Shown: piece after piece, positions 52,725 through 62,036 of the stretch
Layout: the number at the start of each line of letters is the position of its first letter
How positions within the stretch are numbered: position 1 is the stretch's first letter
NCBI RefSeq assembly: GCF_009730335.1
Contig: NZ_CP046315.1
Location: 124,001 to 188,000, forward strand
Origin: Schaalia odontolytica
Lineage (GTDB): Bacteria; Actinomycetota; Actinomycetes; Actinomycetales; Actinomycetaceae
Direction of reading: 5' to 3'
Length of the DNA: 64,000 bases
Notes under the pieces: generated by a model
The model's database searches: none
What the model saw: only the letters and a program-made list of their open reading frames with translations
Told to the model about the DNA's origin: nothing
Program-made: the position numbers and the translations under genes

Positions 52725-53503
52725 TGTCGGTCCCCACGAATTACGAGGCCTCCCCCACCTCGGACAACACCACCCCGGTCCTGCGCGCCGTCGGCATCGT
52801 CAAGCGCTTCGGAGACAACATCGTCCTGCGCGGCCTGGACCTGGACGTCGCAGCGCACGAGGTCGTGGTCCTCCTGGGCGCGTCTGGCTCGGGCAAGTCG
52901 ACGCTGCTGCGCTGCGCGAACCTGCTCGAGCGGGTGGACGACGGCCAGATCTTCTTGGCCGGCGAGGACATCACGGACCCGCGCGCGAACGCGGATCAGA
53001 TCCGCGCGCGCATCGGCGTCGTGTTCCAGCACTACAACCTGTTCCCGCACATGTCAGTGCTGGACAACGTGACCCTGGCCGCCCGCAAGGTGCACAGCTG
53101 GGAGAAGGAACGCGCACACGAGCGCGGCATGGAGCTGTTGGACCGCATCGGCTTGAAGGACAAGGCGAAGGAGTATCCGGATCGCCTGTCGGGTGGCCAG
53201 CAGCAGCGCGTCGCCATCGCACGCGCCCTCGCCACAAACCCGGAGCTGCTCCTCCTGGATGAGATCACGGCTGCGCTGGACCCGGTGCTCGTCGGCGAGG
53301 TCCTGGACCTCGTGCGCGAGATCAAGGAGCAGGGATCGACCATCCTCATGGCGACGCACGAGATCAGCTTCGCCCGCCAGGCGGCAGACCGCGTCGTGTT
53401 CCTGCGAAACGGACAGATCGTCGAACAGGGCCCGCCCGAGCAGGTCATCGACAACCCGCGCGAGCAGGCCACCAGGGACTTCCTGGCGCGCATCCTACAC
53501 TGA
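52724..53503 (+). CDS. Amino-acid ABC transporter ATP-binding protein
   Basis: 259 residues. Walker A GASGSGKST, Q-loop VFQHYNLFPHMSVLDN, signature LSGGQQQRVAIARAL, Walker B LLLLDEITAALDP and H-loop ATHEISFA. Completes the 50976-53503 transporter operon. Confidence 0.94.
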   Translation: MSVPTNYEASPTSDNTTPVLRAVGIVKRFGDNIVLRGLDLDVAAHEVVVLLGASGSGKSTLLRCANLLERVDDGQIFLAGEDITDPRANADQIRARIGVVFQHYNLFPHMSVLDNVTLAARKVHSWEKERAHERGMELLDRIGLKDKAKEYPDRLSGGQQQRVAIARALATNPELLLLDEITAALDPVLVGEVLDLVREIKEQGSTILMATHEISFARQAADRVVFLRNGQIVEQGPPEQVIDNPREQATRDFLARILH

Positions 53504-53510
53504 GCGCCGG

Positions 53511-53545
53511 GCCGGGCGTCGGCAACGCTGGCGCCCGGCTTTCGT
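53511..53545 (+). terminator. Terminator of the second ABC operon
   Basis: GCCGGGCGTC (53511-53520) and GGCGCCCGGC (53530-53539) pair with one mismatch, followed by TTTCGTT. Confidence 0.7.
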
Positions 53546-53568
53546 TCTCCCGCACGAGGCAACGCACA

Positions 53569-53596
53569 GGGCCCAGGATCCGCAGATCCTGGGCCC
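53569..53596. terminator. Second hairpin, shared with the opposing lipoprotein gene
   Basis: GGGCCCAGGATC (53569-53580) and GATCCTGGGCCC (53585-53596) pair perfectly over 12 bp, 21 bp from the end of the lipoprotein gene on the minus strand. Confidence 0.75.
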
Positions 53597-53616
53597 AAAG
53601 CGTTGTCAGTTTGGAA

Positions 53617-54018
53617 TCAGTTGGCGCCCTCGGTGATGGTCACCTTGAAGTCGGTGGTGATGCCGTCCGGATCGGTCAGGCTCACGGTCACCGGGTCGTC
53701 TTCCTCGCCCAGCGCACGCAGCGGGTGCAGGGTGACGACGTTCTTCTCGGACTTGCCGACCTCGAGGGCCGTGGGGTCAGAAACCTCGATCTTCCACTTG
53801 GCGGCCTTGTCGGATTCGGCCAGCTTGATCTTCAGGTCGCGCTTCTCGGGGACCTTGATGCCGCTGTCGTCGATCTGAGCGATGGGACGCTCAACCGTCT
53901 TGACATCCTTCGGGGTCACGTAGGAGTGAGCGGAATCGGAATCGGTGGCGCAGCCGGTCAGGGCGGTCACGCCCAGGCCGAGAGCCAGCACTGCAGTAAG
54001 GATGGAACGCTTGTTCAT
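53617..54018 (-). CDS. Small lipoprotein, unknown function
   Basis: 133 residues from ATG 54018. Signal peptide (ILTAVLALGLGVTA) and lipobox LTGC (Cys23). The mature part of 110 residues has a beta-sandwich-like pattern (KIKLAESDKAAKWKIEVSDP, VVTLHPLRALGEEDDPVTVSLTDPDG, DFKVTI), reminiscent of Ig-like or bacterial beta-domain lipoproteins. No family assigned. Confidence 0.8.
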   Translation of the reverse strand: MNKRSILTAVLALGLGVTALTGCATDSDSAHSYVTPKDVKTVERPIAQIDDSGIKVPEKRDLKIKLAESDKAAKWKIEVSDPTALEVGKSEKNVVTLHPLRALGEEDDPVTVSLTDPDGITTDFKVTITEGAN

Positions 54019-54095
54019 AAACACAATACTAAGCATCCATCCGCACAGATACGCATCACAAGGCCCGTTTTGGGACGATGTCACAGCATCTCGCG

Positions 54096-55031
54096 TCACA
54101 TGGACCAGACCAGCGCCCCCGATTCCACGTCCGTCCAGTACGAGCTAGCAAACTCCGCCCACTGCTGCGGGAACTGCAGCTGCGGGCTATGCGTGCCCCC
54201 TCGGATGATGCTCTCGCGAGCCCCCAGGTCTGCGGCCTCCTCGGCGTACCACGACGGCGGCCAGATCTCATCCAGGTCCCCGTACAGCACGTGCACGGGC
54301 ACGCCCGTAGCTGCGAGCGCCGGGGTGTCGGGGCGCAGCTGGGAGAGGATGCGGGCGATGCCCACCAGGTTTTCCGAGGCCGTGTCCAGCGCTCGGATAC
54401 GTTGAAACTCCGCCCATCCGACGCCGGGTTCGTCAAAGTTCATGTCGGGGAAGTAGGTGCGCAGCACCTGCTGGCGCGCGCCGGGGCCCGTGGGCAGGGG
54501 GTCAAGGATCGGCAGGGTGTTCATCCAGTCGTAGACGGCCCGACCCGAGCAGAACAGGGTCACGGAGGCGAAGAGGTCGGGGCGCTTGACGACGGCCGCG
54601 CGCGCGACGATGCCTCCGAAGGAGTGGCCCACGAGGTGCACGCGACCCGTAGTCCCGGCCCAGGCCTCGGCGACGGCGATGAGGTCGCCGACAAAGTCGC
54701 TCATCCCGTACGCGCCCAGGCCGGCGTGCGCGGCGGACCCGCCCTGGCCTCGCTGCGAGTAGGCCAGGACATCCCAGCCAGCCTCCCCGAGGAACGGCAG
54801 GACGGTCGAGTAGTCCTCCTTGGACCCCGTGTATCCGGGGACGAGGAGCGCGCGGTTCTCCCCCGCACCCCCCGGGGCCGACACCGCTGAGATCGCAGGC
54901 GTGCCGTCGACGAGGGCGGGGGCGCTCGGGCCGGTCAGCAGGCCACTGAGCTCGCCGGCCGGGGAGGGGACGGCAACGGCAGTCACGCGCGAGTCCAGAG
55001 CGAAGGGACCGAAAGGCTCTATCTGTTTCAC
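54096..55031 (-). CDS. Alpha/beta hydrolase, serine esterase/lipase-like
   Basis: 311 residues from GTG 55031, with TACGAT (complement of 55039-55044) 7 nt upstream and no SD. VPGYTGSKEDY (oxyanion region), YSQRGQGGS, nucleophile elbow VGHSFGG, acid VLYGDLDEIWP and His GGTHSPQLQ are all present. Cytoplasmic hydrolase of unknown substrate. Divergent from the nitroreductase gene by 23 bp, with the two -10 elements overlapping. Confidence 0.88.
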   Translation of the reverse strand: MKQIEPFGPFALDSRVTAVAVPSPAGELSGLLTGPSAPALVDGTPAISAVSAPGGAGENRALLVPGYTGSKEDYSTVLPFLGEAGWDVLAYSQRGQGGSAAHAGLGAYGMSDFVGDLIAVAEAWAGTTGRVHLVGHSFGGIVARAAVVKRPDLFASVTLFCSGRAVYDWMNTLPILDPLPTGPGARQQVLRTYFPDMNFDEPGVGWAEFQRIRALDTASENLVGIARILSQLRPDTPALAATGVPVHVLYGDLDEIWPPSWYAEEAADLGARESIIRGGTHSPQLQFPQQWAEFASSYWTDVESGALVWSM

Positions 55032-55054
55032 GCACCCAATCGTAGAATGAACGC

Positions 55055-55804
55055 ATGACAAACGAGCCGATTGCGAGCCAGCTCGCCCACCGCACGATCC
55101 GTGCCTACAAGGACCAGCCCCTCACCGAGGCAGAGGTCACGACGCTCATGGACGTGGCGCGCCATACCGCAACCTCTTCCTTCCTCCAGGCGTGCACGAT
55201 CCTGCACATCACCGACCCGCAGGTGCGCGAGACGATCGGCACCGCCTCCGGCCAGCCCTACGTGGGCGGCACGAAGGGCGACCTGTTCATCTTCGTCGCC
55301 GACCTGTACCGCAACAGCCGCATCCGCGCCGAACAGGGTGTTTCCTCGGAGGCACTGGGCTCGATCAACCTGTTCCTCACGGCACTCGAGGACGCGCTCC
55401 TGGCCGCGCAGAACGTGGTCGTGGCCGCCGAGTCGATGGGCCTGGGCACCGTGTACCTCGGCTCGATCCTCGCCGATCCACGCCCCGTTGTGAAGGCGCT
55501 GGAACTGCCGGAGCTGACGTTCCCGGTTCTCGGCCTGCTCGTCGGCCACCCGAACCAGGAACCCGGCCAGAAGCCGCGCATGCCCCTGTCGGTCGTCACC
55601 GCGAAGAACACGTACCCACGCGTCGAGTCCTACTCCGAGACGCTCGCCGACTACGACCGCGAGGTCACCGAGTACTACGACCTGCGCTCGGGTTCGCGCC
55701 TCGAGTCCTTCTCACACCTGGTCGCCACCAACATCGGCGTGGGCGGCGCGCACGTCTCCCCCATCATGGAGGTCCTCAACGAACAGGGCCTGTGCCTGCG
55801 CTGA
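55055..55804 (+). CDS. NfsA/FRP-type nitroreductase (FMN, NADPH-dependent)
   Basis: 249 residues. HRTIRAYKDQPLTEAEV at the N-terminus, SSFLQACTILHI, DALLAAQNVVVAAESMGLGTVYLGSI and VLGLLVGHPNQEPGQKPRMPLSVV are diagnostic of flavin reductase P-type nitroreductases. Reduces nitro compounds or quinones. TAGAAT (55043-55048) lies 6 nt before the ATG, leaderless layout. Confidence 0.92.
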   Translation: MTNEPIASQLAHRTIRAYKDQPLTEAEVTTLMDVARHTATSSFLQACTILHITDPQVRETIGTASGQPYVGGTKGDLFIFVADLYRNSRIRAEQGVSSEALGSINLFLTALEDALLAAQNVVVAAESMGLGTVYLGSILADPRPVVKALELPELTFPVLGLLVGHPNQEPGQKPRMPLSVVTAKNTYPRVESYSETLADYDREVTEYYDLRSGSRLESFSHLVATNIGVGGAHVSPIMEVLNEQGLCLR

Positions 55805-55913
55805 TTCTCCCTCATTGACGAGGCCGTGGCCTCCCCTCGTGGTCACCTGACGACCGCCCGGGGCGCCGCGGCCTCGTCGCATGCCGTGCTTGTCGCGCGC
55901 TTACAATGAGCGC

Positions 55914-56567
55914 ATGGCTGAGCTTGGTTTTTCCACCTACGTGTTTATTGAGCGCATCGCCACGAACGCGGCCGCGCTGCACCCCTTCCCGGAACACAAC
56001 GTTGCGCTCGTGCGGGACGCGCTGGCGGACGCGGGCTTCGATATCACGCTCCTCGGCCCTGACGCGCCGGAGGTCGGCGAGGGCGTGTACTTCCAGTCCG
56101 AACCCTTCGGGGACGAGGTCATGGGCCTCCTCGCGGACGCCCTCACCTTGCGCGGTATCGGCGCCTACGCCTACGCCCTCGTGGATTCGTCGCTGGGCGG
56201 GGACTTGGCGGACATCGCGCTGTTCACCCGCGTGGGCGACGTGTTCCCCCGTCACGGACGCCACATCCTCATGACGCGCATGTACATTCAGCGTACCCTC
56301 TCGGGCGCAGGCAACAAGGCCGTGACCTGGGCGTTTGGCTCCCCCACCGACCTGGAGGAGGCGAACCGCTTGCTGTCGGAGAAGTTCGACACCGAGCCGG
56401 TGACGGATCCGCGCGGGATGGCCGCCATCGAGATCCGTCACCCCGAGTTCGCCGCGGGAACGGCCGAGCCGATGGTCCTCCTCGACGAGATCTTCCAGGT
56501 GCTGGGCGCCGCCGGATTCGAGGGCATCACGATGTGCAACGACCCAGGCCAGCCGGCGCAGGGCTGA
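55914..56567 (+). CDS. Conserved hypothetical protein
   Basis: 217 residues from ATG 55914, with TACAAT (55902-55907) 6 nt upstream. Soluble mixed alpha/beta composition: GFSTYVFIERIATNAAALHPF, VRDALADAGFDITLLGPDAP, ALVDSSLGGDLADIALFTRVGD, ITMCNDPGQ. No recognised motif or signal peptide. The intergenic region before it carries an inverted pair of the GAGGCCGTGGC-type motif (55820 and 55865). Confidence 0.8.
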   Translation: MAELGFSTYVFIERIATNAAALHPFPEHNVALVRDALADAGFDITLLGPDAPEVGEGVYFQSEPFGDEVMGLLADALTLRGIGAYAYALVDSSLGGDLADIALFTRVGDVFPRHGRHILMTRMYIQRTLSGAGNKAVTWAFGSPTDLEEANRLLSEKFDTEPVTDPRGMAAIEIRHPEFAAGTAEPMVLLDEIFQVLGAAGFEGITMCNDPGQPAQG

Positions 56568-56579
56568 CACGAATCGCAA

Positions 56580-56617
56580 GGGCCGCCGCACAGCAGTTTG
56601 TGGCTGTGCGGCGGCCC
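56580..56617. terminator. Strong hairpin between convergent genes
   Basis: GGGCCGCCGCACAGC (56580-56594) and GCTGTGCGGCGGCCC (56603-56617) pair perfectly over 15 bp; serves the hypothetical gene and the response-regulator gene from opposite sides. Confidence 0.85.
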
Positions 56618-56630
56618 TTCACTGTGGGGT

Positions 56631-57101
56631 TTAGCGGATCGCCTCCATGATGCGCACGCCGTCGAGCACGCTCACGTAGGGCAGGGGGTTCACGCCGGAC
56701 TCAAGCACGTACTCCGTGAGCTGGTCGCGCACGACCGTTTGCAGCTCCTCGGGATTCCACGGCTTGCCGATGTAGTAATCCAGGCCCGCCTGGTTCACGG
56801 CGCGGATCGTGTCGGACTGGTCCGCCTGGCCGGTGACCAGCACCGTGCGGGTCGCGCCGAAACGCTCATCCTTCATGAGCTCCACGAGGAAGTCAACGCC
56901 CGACTTTCCGGGCAGGCGATGGTCGGACAGGACCAGCGCCAACTCGTCCCCGTCCTCGACGATCTCGTCAATGACGGTCCATGCGTCGTCAACGTCCTCG
57001 GCGACTTCGAGCCGGATCTTGTCCCAGAACTGTTCAAGATCACGCTCGAGCGCGTCGCGCACGTCCGCTTCGTCCTCAAGGGACAGGATTGTCAGGGTCA
57101 T
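56631..57101 (-). CDS. Single-domain response regulator
   Basis: 156 residues from ATG 57101 with GAGGAGG upstream. Receiver domain with acidic pair E9/D10, phosphoacceptor Asp60 (VLSDHRLPGKSG), Thr90 and Lys113 (IGKPW). A C-terminal extension of about 35 residues is not a DNA-binding domain. It overlaps the histidine kinase gene by 4 bp. Output is probably by protein interaction or phosphorelay. Confidence 0.92.
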   Translation of the reverse strand: MTLTILSLEDEADVRDALERDLEQFWDKIRLEVAEDVDDAWTVIDEIVEDGDELALVLSDHRLPGKSGVDFLVELMKDERFGATRTVLVTGQADQSDTIRAVNQAGLDYYIGKPWNPEELQTVVRDQLTEYVLESGVNPLPYVSVLDGVRIMEAIR

Positions 57102-59206
57102 GATTCCTCCTCGTGTGGTTGGGCGGGCAACGAGATCCGCATGATCGTGGATCCCGGGTGAGAGTCGATCGTGAGGGTACCCCCATGATCGGCGATAATG
57201 GATCGGACGATGGACATGCCCATGCCCAGCCCGAATCGGACGCGCCCCGCCTTGGTGGTGAAGTGCGGCTCCATGATCTTGTCGACGATTCCCGGGTCGA
57301 TGCCCGGACCGTTGTCCTGGATGTTGATGCTCACGCCCTCGGGCGTGGGACGCACGGTGATGCGGATGATGGCCTCGGCCTCGCCGCGGGCAGGCAGCTC
57401 GGGCACGCCGCCCGATGCCTCGGCGGCCGCAACCAGATCGGCTGTCTCATCTTCGATGGCCTCGGCGGCGTTGACGATGAGGTTCGTCCACACCTGCTGC
57501 AGCTTCGCGGGGTGCGCGCGCACGGCCGGCACATCCTCATAGTCACAGTCGATGCGGATGCCTCGGACCCTGTGAGCGGTGAGCCGCAGAACATCGTCGA
57601 TGCCTTCACGCACGTCCACGGGCTTGAGGTCCTCAGCGTCCGGGCGCGCATATCCCTTGAGGGACTGGGTCAGCTCGATGACGCGGTCACCCGCGGCGAG
57701 CACCGAGCGCAGGGACCCGCCCAGACGCGCCCCGGCTTCGTACGCGTCGATACCTCCCGGGATCTGCGCGAGCGCACGCGCACCCTCCGCCCCCTGAATC
57801 CCCGCGCGCACGAGGCGCCGGGCGAGCGTGCGGTCGCCGACGACGGGCAGGAGCTCCTTCATGAGGGCGCGCTCAACCGACGTGGAGCACGGGGGTGCGG
57901 TCAGCGCCCGGGCCATCGCTTCCCTCGACGAGGCCGTGGCCGGGGCCGCGAGCGCCGCGTCGACGTCCTCGTACAGATGCTTGGCGGCGCGCACGAGGGC
58001 GGTCACCGGGTTGTTAAGCTCATGGGCGATGCCGGCGCTCAGCTCGCCGAGCATTGCGAAGCGCGCGCGTTCAACCAGCTCGGCGCGGGTAGCGCGCAGG
58101 TCCTCGAGCGTGGCCGCGAGGGCCTCCTTCTGGGCCTCAAGGTCCTCGGCAAGCATCGCATTCTCCAGGTGGAGGTCCTCGGCGCGCATGAGGCGACGCG
58201 TCAGCGAGCGGATCGCGAGCGCGGTCAGCGTCGCGCCGATCGACGGGTCCTCGGAAATGACGATCTGGAGCTGCTCGGTCGTCAAGCGCACGAGCGTCGC
58301 CTCGGTCGCCGTCTCGCCCGTGAAGAACGCGTCCTCGGCGCGGGCCAGCGACACGAGGCCGATGAGAGGTCCCGACGAGGCCAGGTGCGCCAGGACCTCG
58401 CCCTGCGGCGAATCCCTGTGCAGGGACACTTGGCCATCAAGGACCAGGTAGACGGCGCCCACCGGCTCGCCCTGGGTCACCAGCTGCGTCCCCTCGGGGA
58501 CAATCAGCCGAGGCCTCTGGCCGAGCACTCGCTCGACGCCGGCAAGGAGCTCCATGACCACCTCTCGCTCGTCTCGGTCGAGCCCCTCCAAGAGCGGGCC
58601 CTGCACGGCGAAAGGCGGCGGATCAGCGATGAGCGAGCGGATCTGCCTATCCGAATAGCCGCACCCCTGCAGGTAGCGCACCATCGTCGAGTACGCCTGG
58701 CCTGCCAGCAGCGGCAACGTCCACGGGGACTTCAGCACCGAGGACAGGGCGCCCGACTGCATGCACCGGGTGAGGTCCCTGTGCTCGGCGGCGTCCGTGA
58801 CGACCACCCACTGCATGCCGCGCAGCGCCGGGATCGTCGCTGCGCGGTCGATCAGCTCGTCAATGTCGCCCACCTCGGAGGTCACCAGGCCCATGAGGAC
58901 GTGGTCCCCGGCACGCAGGCTCGCGCCGTACTCCGCCAGGTCGCCGATGCCGTCCACGCGATCGAGGCACAGCCCGGGGAACGCGTTCGCCAAGTCCCGG
59001 GTGACCGGTGCCGCTATCGAACGCGAGTCGTCGCCGACGACCAGCAGGTGAATGGGGTATCCCGCGCGGTGCCCGCCGCTGCGCACGTCCGTGCGGGCGA
59101 GCACCGACGCGTCCTCGGCCGTGGGTCCCCGCGTCCACCCGTGGGCCAGCCCCGGCCTGGGCTGCGCCTGCGCGCCCGAGCCGGCCACGGCCTCGTCGAT
59201 GGACAC
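57098..59206 (-). CDS. Histidine kinase with degenerate receiver and cNMP-binding domains
   Basis: 702 residues from GTG 59206. Order: about 50-180 receiver-like (IHLLVVGDDSRSIAAP, MQWVVVTDAAEHRDL, SVLKSPW); about 205-345 CRP-type cyclic-nucleotide-binding domain (VPEGTQLVTQGEPVGAVYLVLDG); coiled coil to 380; HisKA with His395 (AGIAHELNNP); HATPase with NLIVNAAEAIED, DNGPGID and GLGMGMSIVRSI. No transmembrane segment, so it is cytosolic. Starts 1 nt past the symporter stop. Motif copies encode DEAVAG at the N-terminus and ATASS in a loop. Confidence 0.92.
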   Translation of the reverse strand: MSIDEAVAGSGAQAQPRPGLAHGWTRGPTAEDASVLARTDVRSGGHRAGYPIHLLVVGDDSRSIAAPVTRDLANAFPGLCLDRVDGIGDLAEYGASLRAGDHVLMGLVTSEVGDIDELIDRAATIPALRGMQWVVVTDAAEHRDLTRCMQSGALSSVLKSPWTLPLLAGQAYSTMVRYLQGCGYSDRQIRSLIADPPPFAVQGPLLEGLDRDEREVVMELLAGVERVLGQRPRLIVPEGTQLVTQGEPVGAVYLVLDGQVSLHRDSPQGEVLAHLASSGPLIGLVSLARAEDAFFTGETATEATLVRLTTEQLQIVISEDPSIGATLTALAIRSLTRRLMRAEDLHLENAMLAEDLEAQKEALAATLEDLRATRAELVERARFAMLGELSAGIAHELNNPVTALVRAAKHLYEDVDAALAAPATASSREAMARALTAPPCSTSVERALMKELLPVVGDRTLARRLVRAGIQGAEGARALAQIPGGIDAYEAGARLGGSLRSVLAAGDRVIELTQSLKGYARPDAEDLKPVDVREGIDDVLRLTAHRVRGIRIDCDYEDVPAVRAHPAKLQQVWTNLIVNAAEAIEDETADLVAAAEASGGVPELPARGEAEAIIRITVRPTPEGVSINIQDNGPGIDPGIVDKIMEPHFTTKAGRVRFGLGMGMSIVRSIIADHGGTLTIDSHPGSTIMRISLPAQPHEEES

Positions 59207-59207
59207 G

Positions 59208-60674
59208 TCACATCACCCCGATCGCACCCCACGTGAGCGGCGCGACGAACGCCAGGAGGATGATGCCCACGAGGCCCACCACGACGCCGACGACCACCAT
59301 CTCTCGCGTCGGCGTGGTTCCGGTCGAGTAGGCGATCGCGTTCGGCGGGGTCGAGATGGGCAGGCACATGCCCAGGGAGCAGCCCAGCGCAATGACGATG
59401 GCGATCTCGGCTGCGCTGGTTGACACGCTCATCGCCAGGCCCATGCCCATGGGGATGAGGAGGTTCGCCGAGGCGGAGTGCGAGATGACGTTCGAGGTCA
59501 CCCACCCGATGAGCGCGAGCACGAGGATCAGCAGGGCTCCCGGGATCGACGCCCACTGGATGGCGCCGAGCATCCACTTATCGAGGCCGGTCGCAGCCAC
59601 CCCAGATCCGAGGGCGATGCCGCCCGCAACGAGCCACAGGACGGGCCAGTCCAGGGCACGCAGGTCGTCCCCGCTCATGACCTTCGTCATCAAAAGGATC
59701 ACGACCGGCAGGAAGCCGACGACGTTGGAGGAGATGTGGTGGAGCGACTCGGTCATCCACAGCAGGATCGTCGCGCCCGCGACCGCGTAGAAGATCATCG
59801 CGTTGCGTGACTTCTCGAAGCGAGCCGACGTGTCGATGTCGAAGCTCGCGTCGGCGGGGATGTAGCGCCACGCGATGAACGCCCACGACAGGGCCAGGAG
59901 CACCAGCATGAGGGGGACGGCCGCGAGCATCCACTGCAGGAAGGTTACGCTCACCCCCGCGTTCTCCAGCGCCCCCAGCGCGATGGCGTTGGGAGGCGTA
60001 CCCACCGGTGTTCCCATGCCCCCCACGTTCGCGGCCACCGGGATGGACAGGGCGATGCCCGTGCGTGCCTTCCCTTCGGGCAGGGCCATGATGACGGGCA
60101 TCATGACGGCGAACATGGTTGCCGTCGTCGCGGTGTTGGACATGAACATGCTCATGATGGCGGTGATCAGCATGACGCCCAGGACCGTCAGGCGAGGTTT
60201 GCCGATGAAAGGCCGCAGGAGGACCGCCGACAGGGCGCGGTCGAGCTTGTACTTGGCAGCGCCGTCGGCCACCATGAAGCCGCCCAGGAACAGGATGATG
60301 ACCGGGTTAGCCAGGGCACCAAAGAACTTCGTGTAGGCCGGGGCACCCTCACCCACACTCAGCAGCGCATGGTCCGAAATGAACAGGACCTCCAGGAAAA
60401 TAACGAGGACGGCCGTGCCCGCGAGCGGCACCGCCTCCGTCACCCACAGCAGAATCGCTGCCAGGAAGATGCCGAACATGCGTGTACCGGCCACATCCAG
60501 GCCGGGGAGCTGGATCACGAGGCAGGTGGTGATGGATGCCAGCGCGCCCAGGGCACCCAGGGCCTTGACCGGGTTGAACGCCGCTTTCTTCTTGGAGAAG
60601 TCTGCAGGTCGCGTGGACATGTTCTGGGCGGAGCGCGGATTGATTGACACCGCGCCCCTGGAGCGTCGAGCCAT
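59208..60674 (-). CDS. DASS/SLC13 sodium:dicarboxylate or anion symporter
   Basis: 488 residues with about eleven hydrophobic segments. Two copies of the family substrate/sodium motif with TPPNA (GTPVGTPPNAIALGA and LPISTPPNAIAYST) and MSNTATTAT-type sequence (MFMSNTATTATMFAVMMP) are visible. Imports C4-dicarboxylates, citrate or sulfate-like anions. The kinase and response-regulator genes follow directly, so the three may form one unit that senses and imports the same nutrient (inference). Confidence 0.92.
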   Translation of the reverse strand: MARRSRGAVSINPRSAQNMSTRPADFSKKKAAFNPVKALGALGALASITTCLVIQLPGLDVAGTRMFGIFLAAILLWVTEAVPLAGTAVLVIFLEVLFISDHALLSVGEGAPAYTKFFGALANPVIILFLGGFMVADGAAKYKLDRALSAVLLRPFIGKPRLTVLGVMLITAIMSMFMSNTATTATMFAVMMPVIMALPEGKARTGIALSIPVAANVGGMGTPVGTPPNAIALGALENAGVSVTFLQWMLAAVPLMLVLLALSWAFIAWRYIPADASFDIDTSARFEKSRNAMIFYAVAGATILLWMTESLHHISSNVVGFLPVVILLMTKVMSGDDLRALDWPVLWLVAGGIALGSGVAATGLDKWMLGAIQWASIPGALLILVLALIGWVTSNVISHSASANLLIPMGMGLAMSVSTSAAEIAIVIALGCSLGMCLPISTPPNAIAYSTGTTPTREMVVVGVVVGLVGIILLAFVAPLTWGAIGVM

Positions 60675-60816
60675 TATGGGAAGACCTCATCGTCTTGCGT
60701 GGATAATGTCCAACCAGTGTATGCCAGCACACACAAAATGTGAAACCGGGGCGGGGCTTTCCAATACCCCACCCCAGCTTGACGCTCACCCAGTCAGTCG
60801 ATCCTCGCATGACCCC

Positions 60817-61896
60817 CTACTCGGCCACGGCCTCGTCGATCTCGTAGCCCGTCGGGAGGACGCCCGGACGCGCCGGCTCCCACCCGAGCGCGGGGGCCAC
60901 ATACTCCGCGAAGTTGCGGATGATCGACCAATTTTCCTCGAATCCGAGCTGGTTGGGGATCGTCAGGAGGAGGGTGTCGGCCTCCGCGAGGGCGCGGTCC
61001 TGGCTCAGCTGCTTGATGAGCGTCGAGGGGGCGGCCGCATACGTGCGCCCGAAGGTCGCAATGCTCGAGTCGAGGTGTCCGACCTGGTCTCCCGAGGCAC
61101 TCAGGCCGTACAGGCCGCGGTCGCGCTCGGACAGGAGCGGGAAGATCGAGCGCGACACGGACACGCGCGGCGTCCAGCCATGGCCAGCCTGCGCCCACGC
61201 CTGACGGTAGGCGCGCAGCTGCTCGGCCTGGATGTCACCGAAAGGCTTGTCCCCATGCTCGAAGACCAGGGTCGAGCTCATGAGGTTGATGCCGTCGCGG
61301 GCCGCCTGAATCGCCGAGGCGTTGGATCCCGCGCCGTACCAAATCCGGGATCGCAGGCCGGGCGAGTGCGGGAGAACCGGCAGGGGCGTGCCCGGGTTCA
61401 TCTGCGTCGGGTACTGCTCGCGCAAGGGCGCGGCCTCGGCCATCGGCTTTCCGTCGATGGCGTCGAGGAAGCGCTCGTAGTGGGCGCGGGCGAGGTCGGC
61501 GCCATTTCGCTCTTCGGAGCGGTAGCCGAAGGATTCCCATCCCTTGTTGGCGATTTCGGGGGCACCACGGGAGACGCCGAGGGCGGTGCGGCCGTCTGCG
61601 ATCAGGTCCAGGGCGGCGGCCTCCTCGGCGAGGTAGAGGGGATTCTCGTAGCGCATGTCGATGACACCCGTGCCCACCTCGATGGCCTTCGTGCGCGAGG
61701 CGATGGCGGAGAGGAGCGGCATGGGCGCGGCCGCCTGCGCGGCGAAGTGGTGGACGCGGAAGAAGGCGCCGTTGACGCCAAGCTCATCTGCGGCGACAGA
61801 CAGGTCGATCGCCTGGTGAAGGGACTCGGCGGCAGTGATGCCGTGGCGGCCACCGTTCGAGTAGTGGCCGAAGCTCAGGAATCCGAAGTATTTCAT
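60817..61896 (-). CDS. Luciferase-like (LLM class) flavin-dependent monooxygenase
   Basis: 359 residues. N-terminal FLSFGHYS, VNGAFFRVHHFAAQAAAPMPLLSAIASRT, VGTGVIDMRYENPLYLAEEAAALDLIADGR and LGVSRGAPE follow the bacterial luciferase-like TIM-barrel pattern (FMNH2 or F420 user). Substrate unknown. TAGGGT (complement of 61903-61908) lies 6 nt before the ATG with no SD. The final codons (EIDEAVAE) are encoded by a copy of the GCCACGGCCTC motif at 60824. Confidence 0.9.
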   Translation of the reverse strand: MKYFGFLSFGHYSNGGRHGITAAESLHQAIDLSVAADELGVNGAFFRVHHFAAQAAAPMPLLSAIASRTKAIEVGTGVIDMRYENPLYLAEEAAALDLIADGRTALGVSRGAPEIANKGWESFGYRSEERNGADLARAHYERFLDAIDGKPMAEAAPLREQYPTQMNPGTPLPVLPHSPGLRSRIWYGAGSNASAIQAARDGINLMSSTLVFEHGDKPFGDIQAEQLRAYRQAWAQAGHGWTPRVSVSRSIFPLLSERDRGLYGLSASGDQVGHLDSSIATFGRTYAAAPSTLIKQLSQDRALAEADTLLLTIPNQLGFEENWSIIRNFAEYVAPALGWEPARPGVLPTGYEIDEAVAE

Positions 61897-62036
61897 GACG
61901 TCACCCTACGCCATATCGGTTGAATGTTCAACTATATCGAGTGTGGGGTGCGAGATAGGAGCGGAGCGCCTGGGCGCCACCCCCTCGCTTTACGCGCGTC
62001 AAACGGCACACAGGCCCGTGATTACCCTGTTCACAC

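Noticed and set aside
57113-59236. 707-codon open frame on the plus strand
   Set aside because: Complement of the histidine kinase gene, whose domains are unmistakable; the antisense product is Arg/Gly/His-rich without any motif.
60379-61923. 514-codon open frame on the plus strand
   Set aside because: Antisense to the luciferase-like monooxygenase and the symporter start; arises from codon bias.
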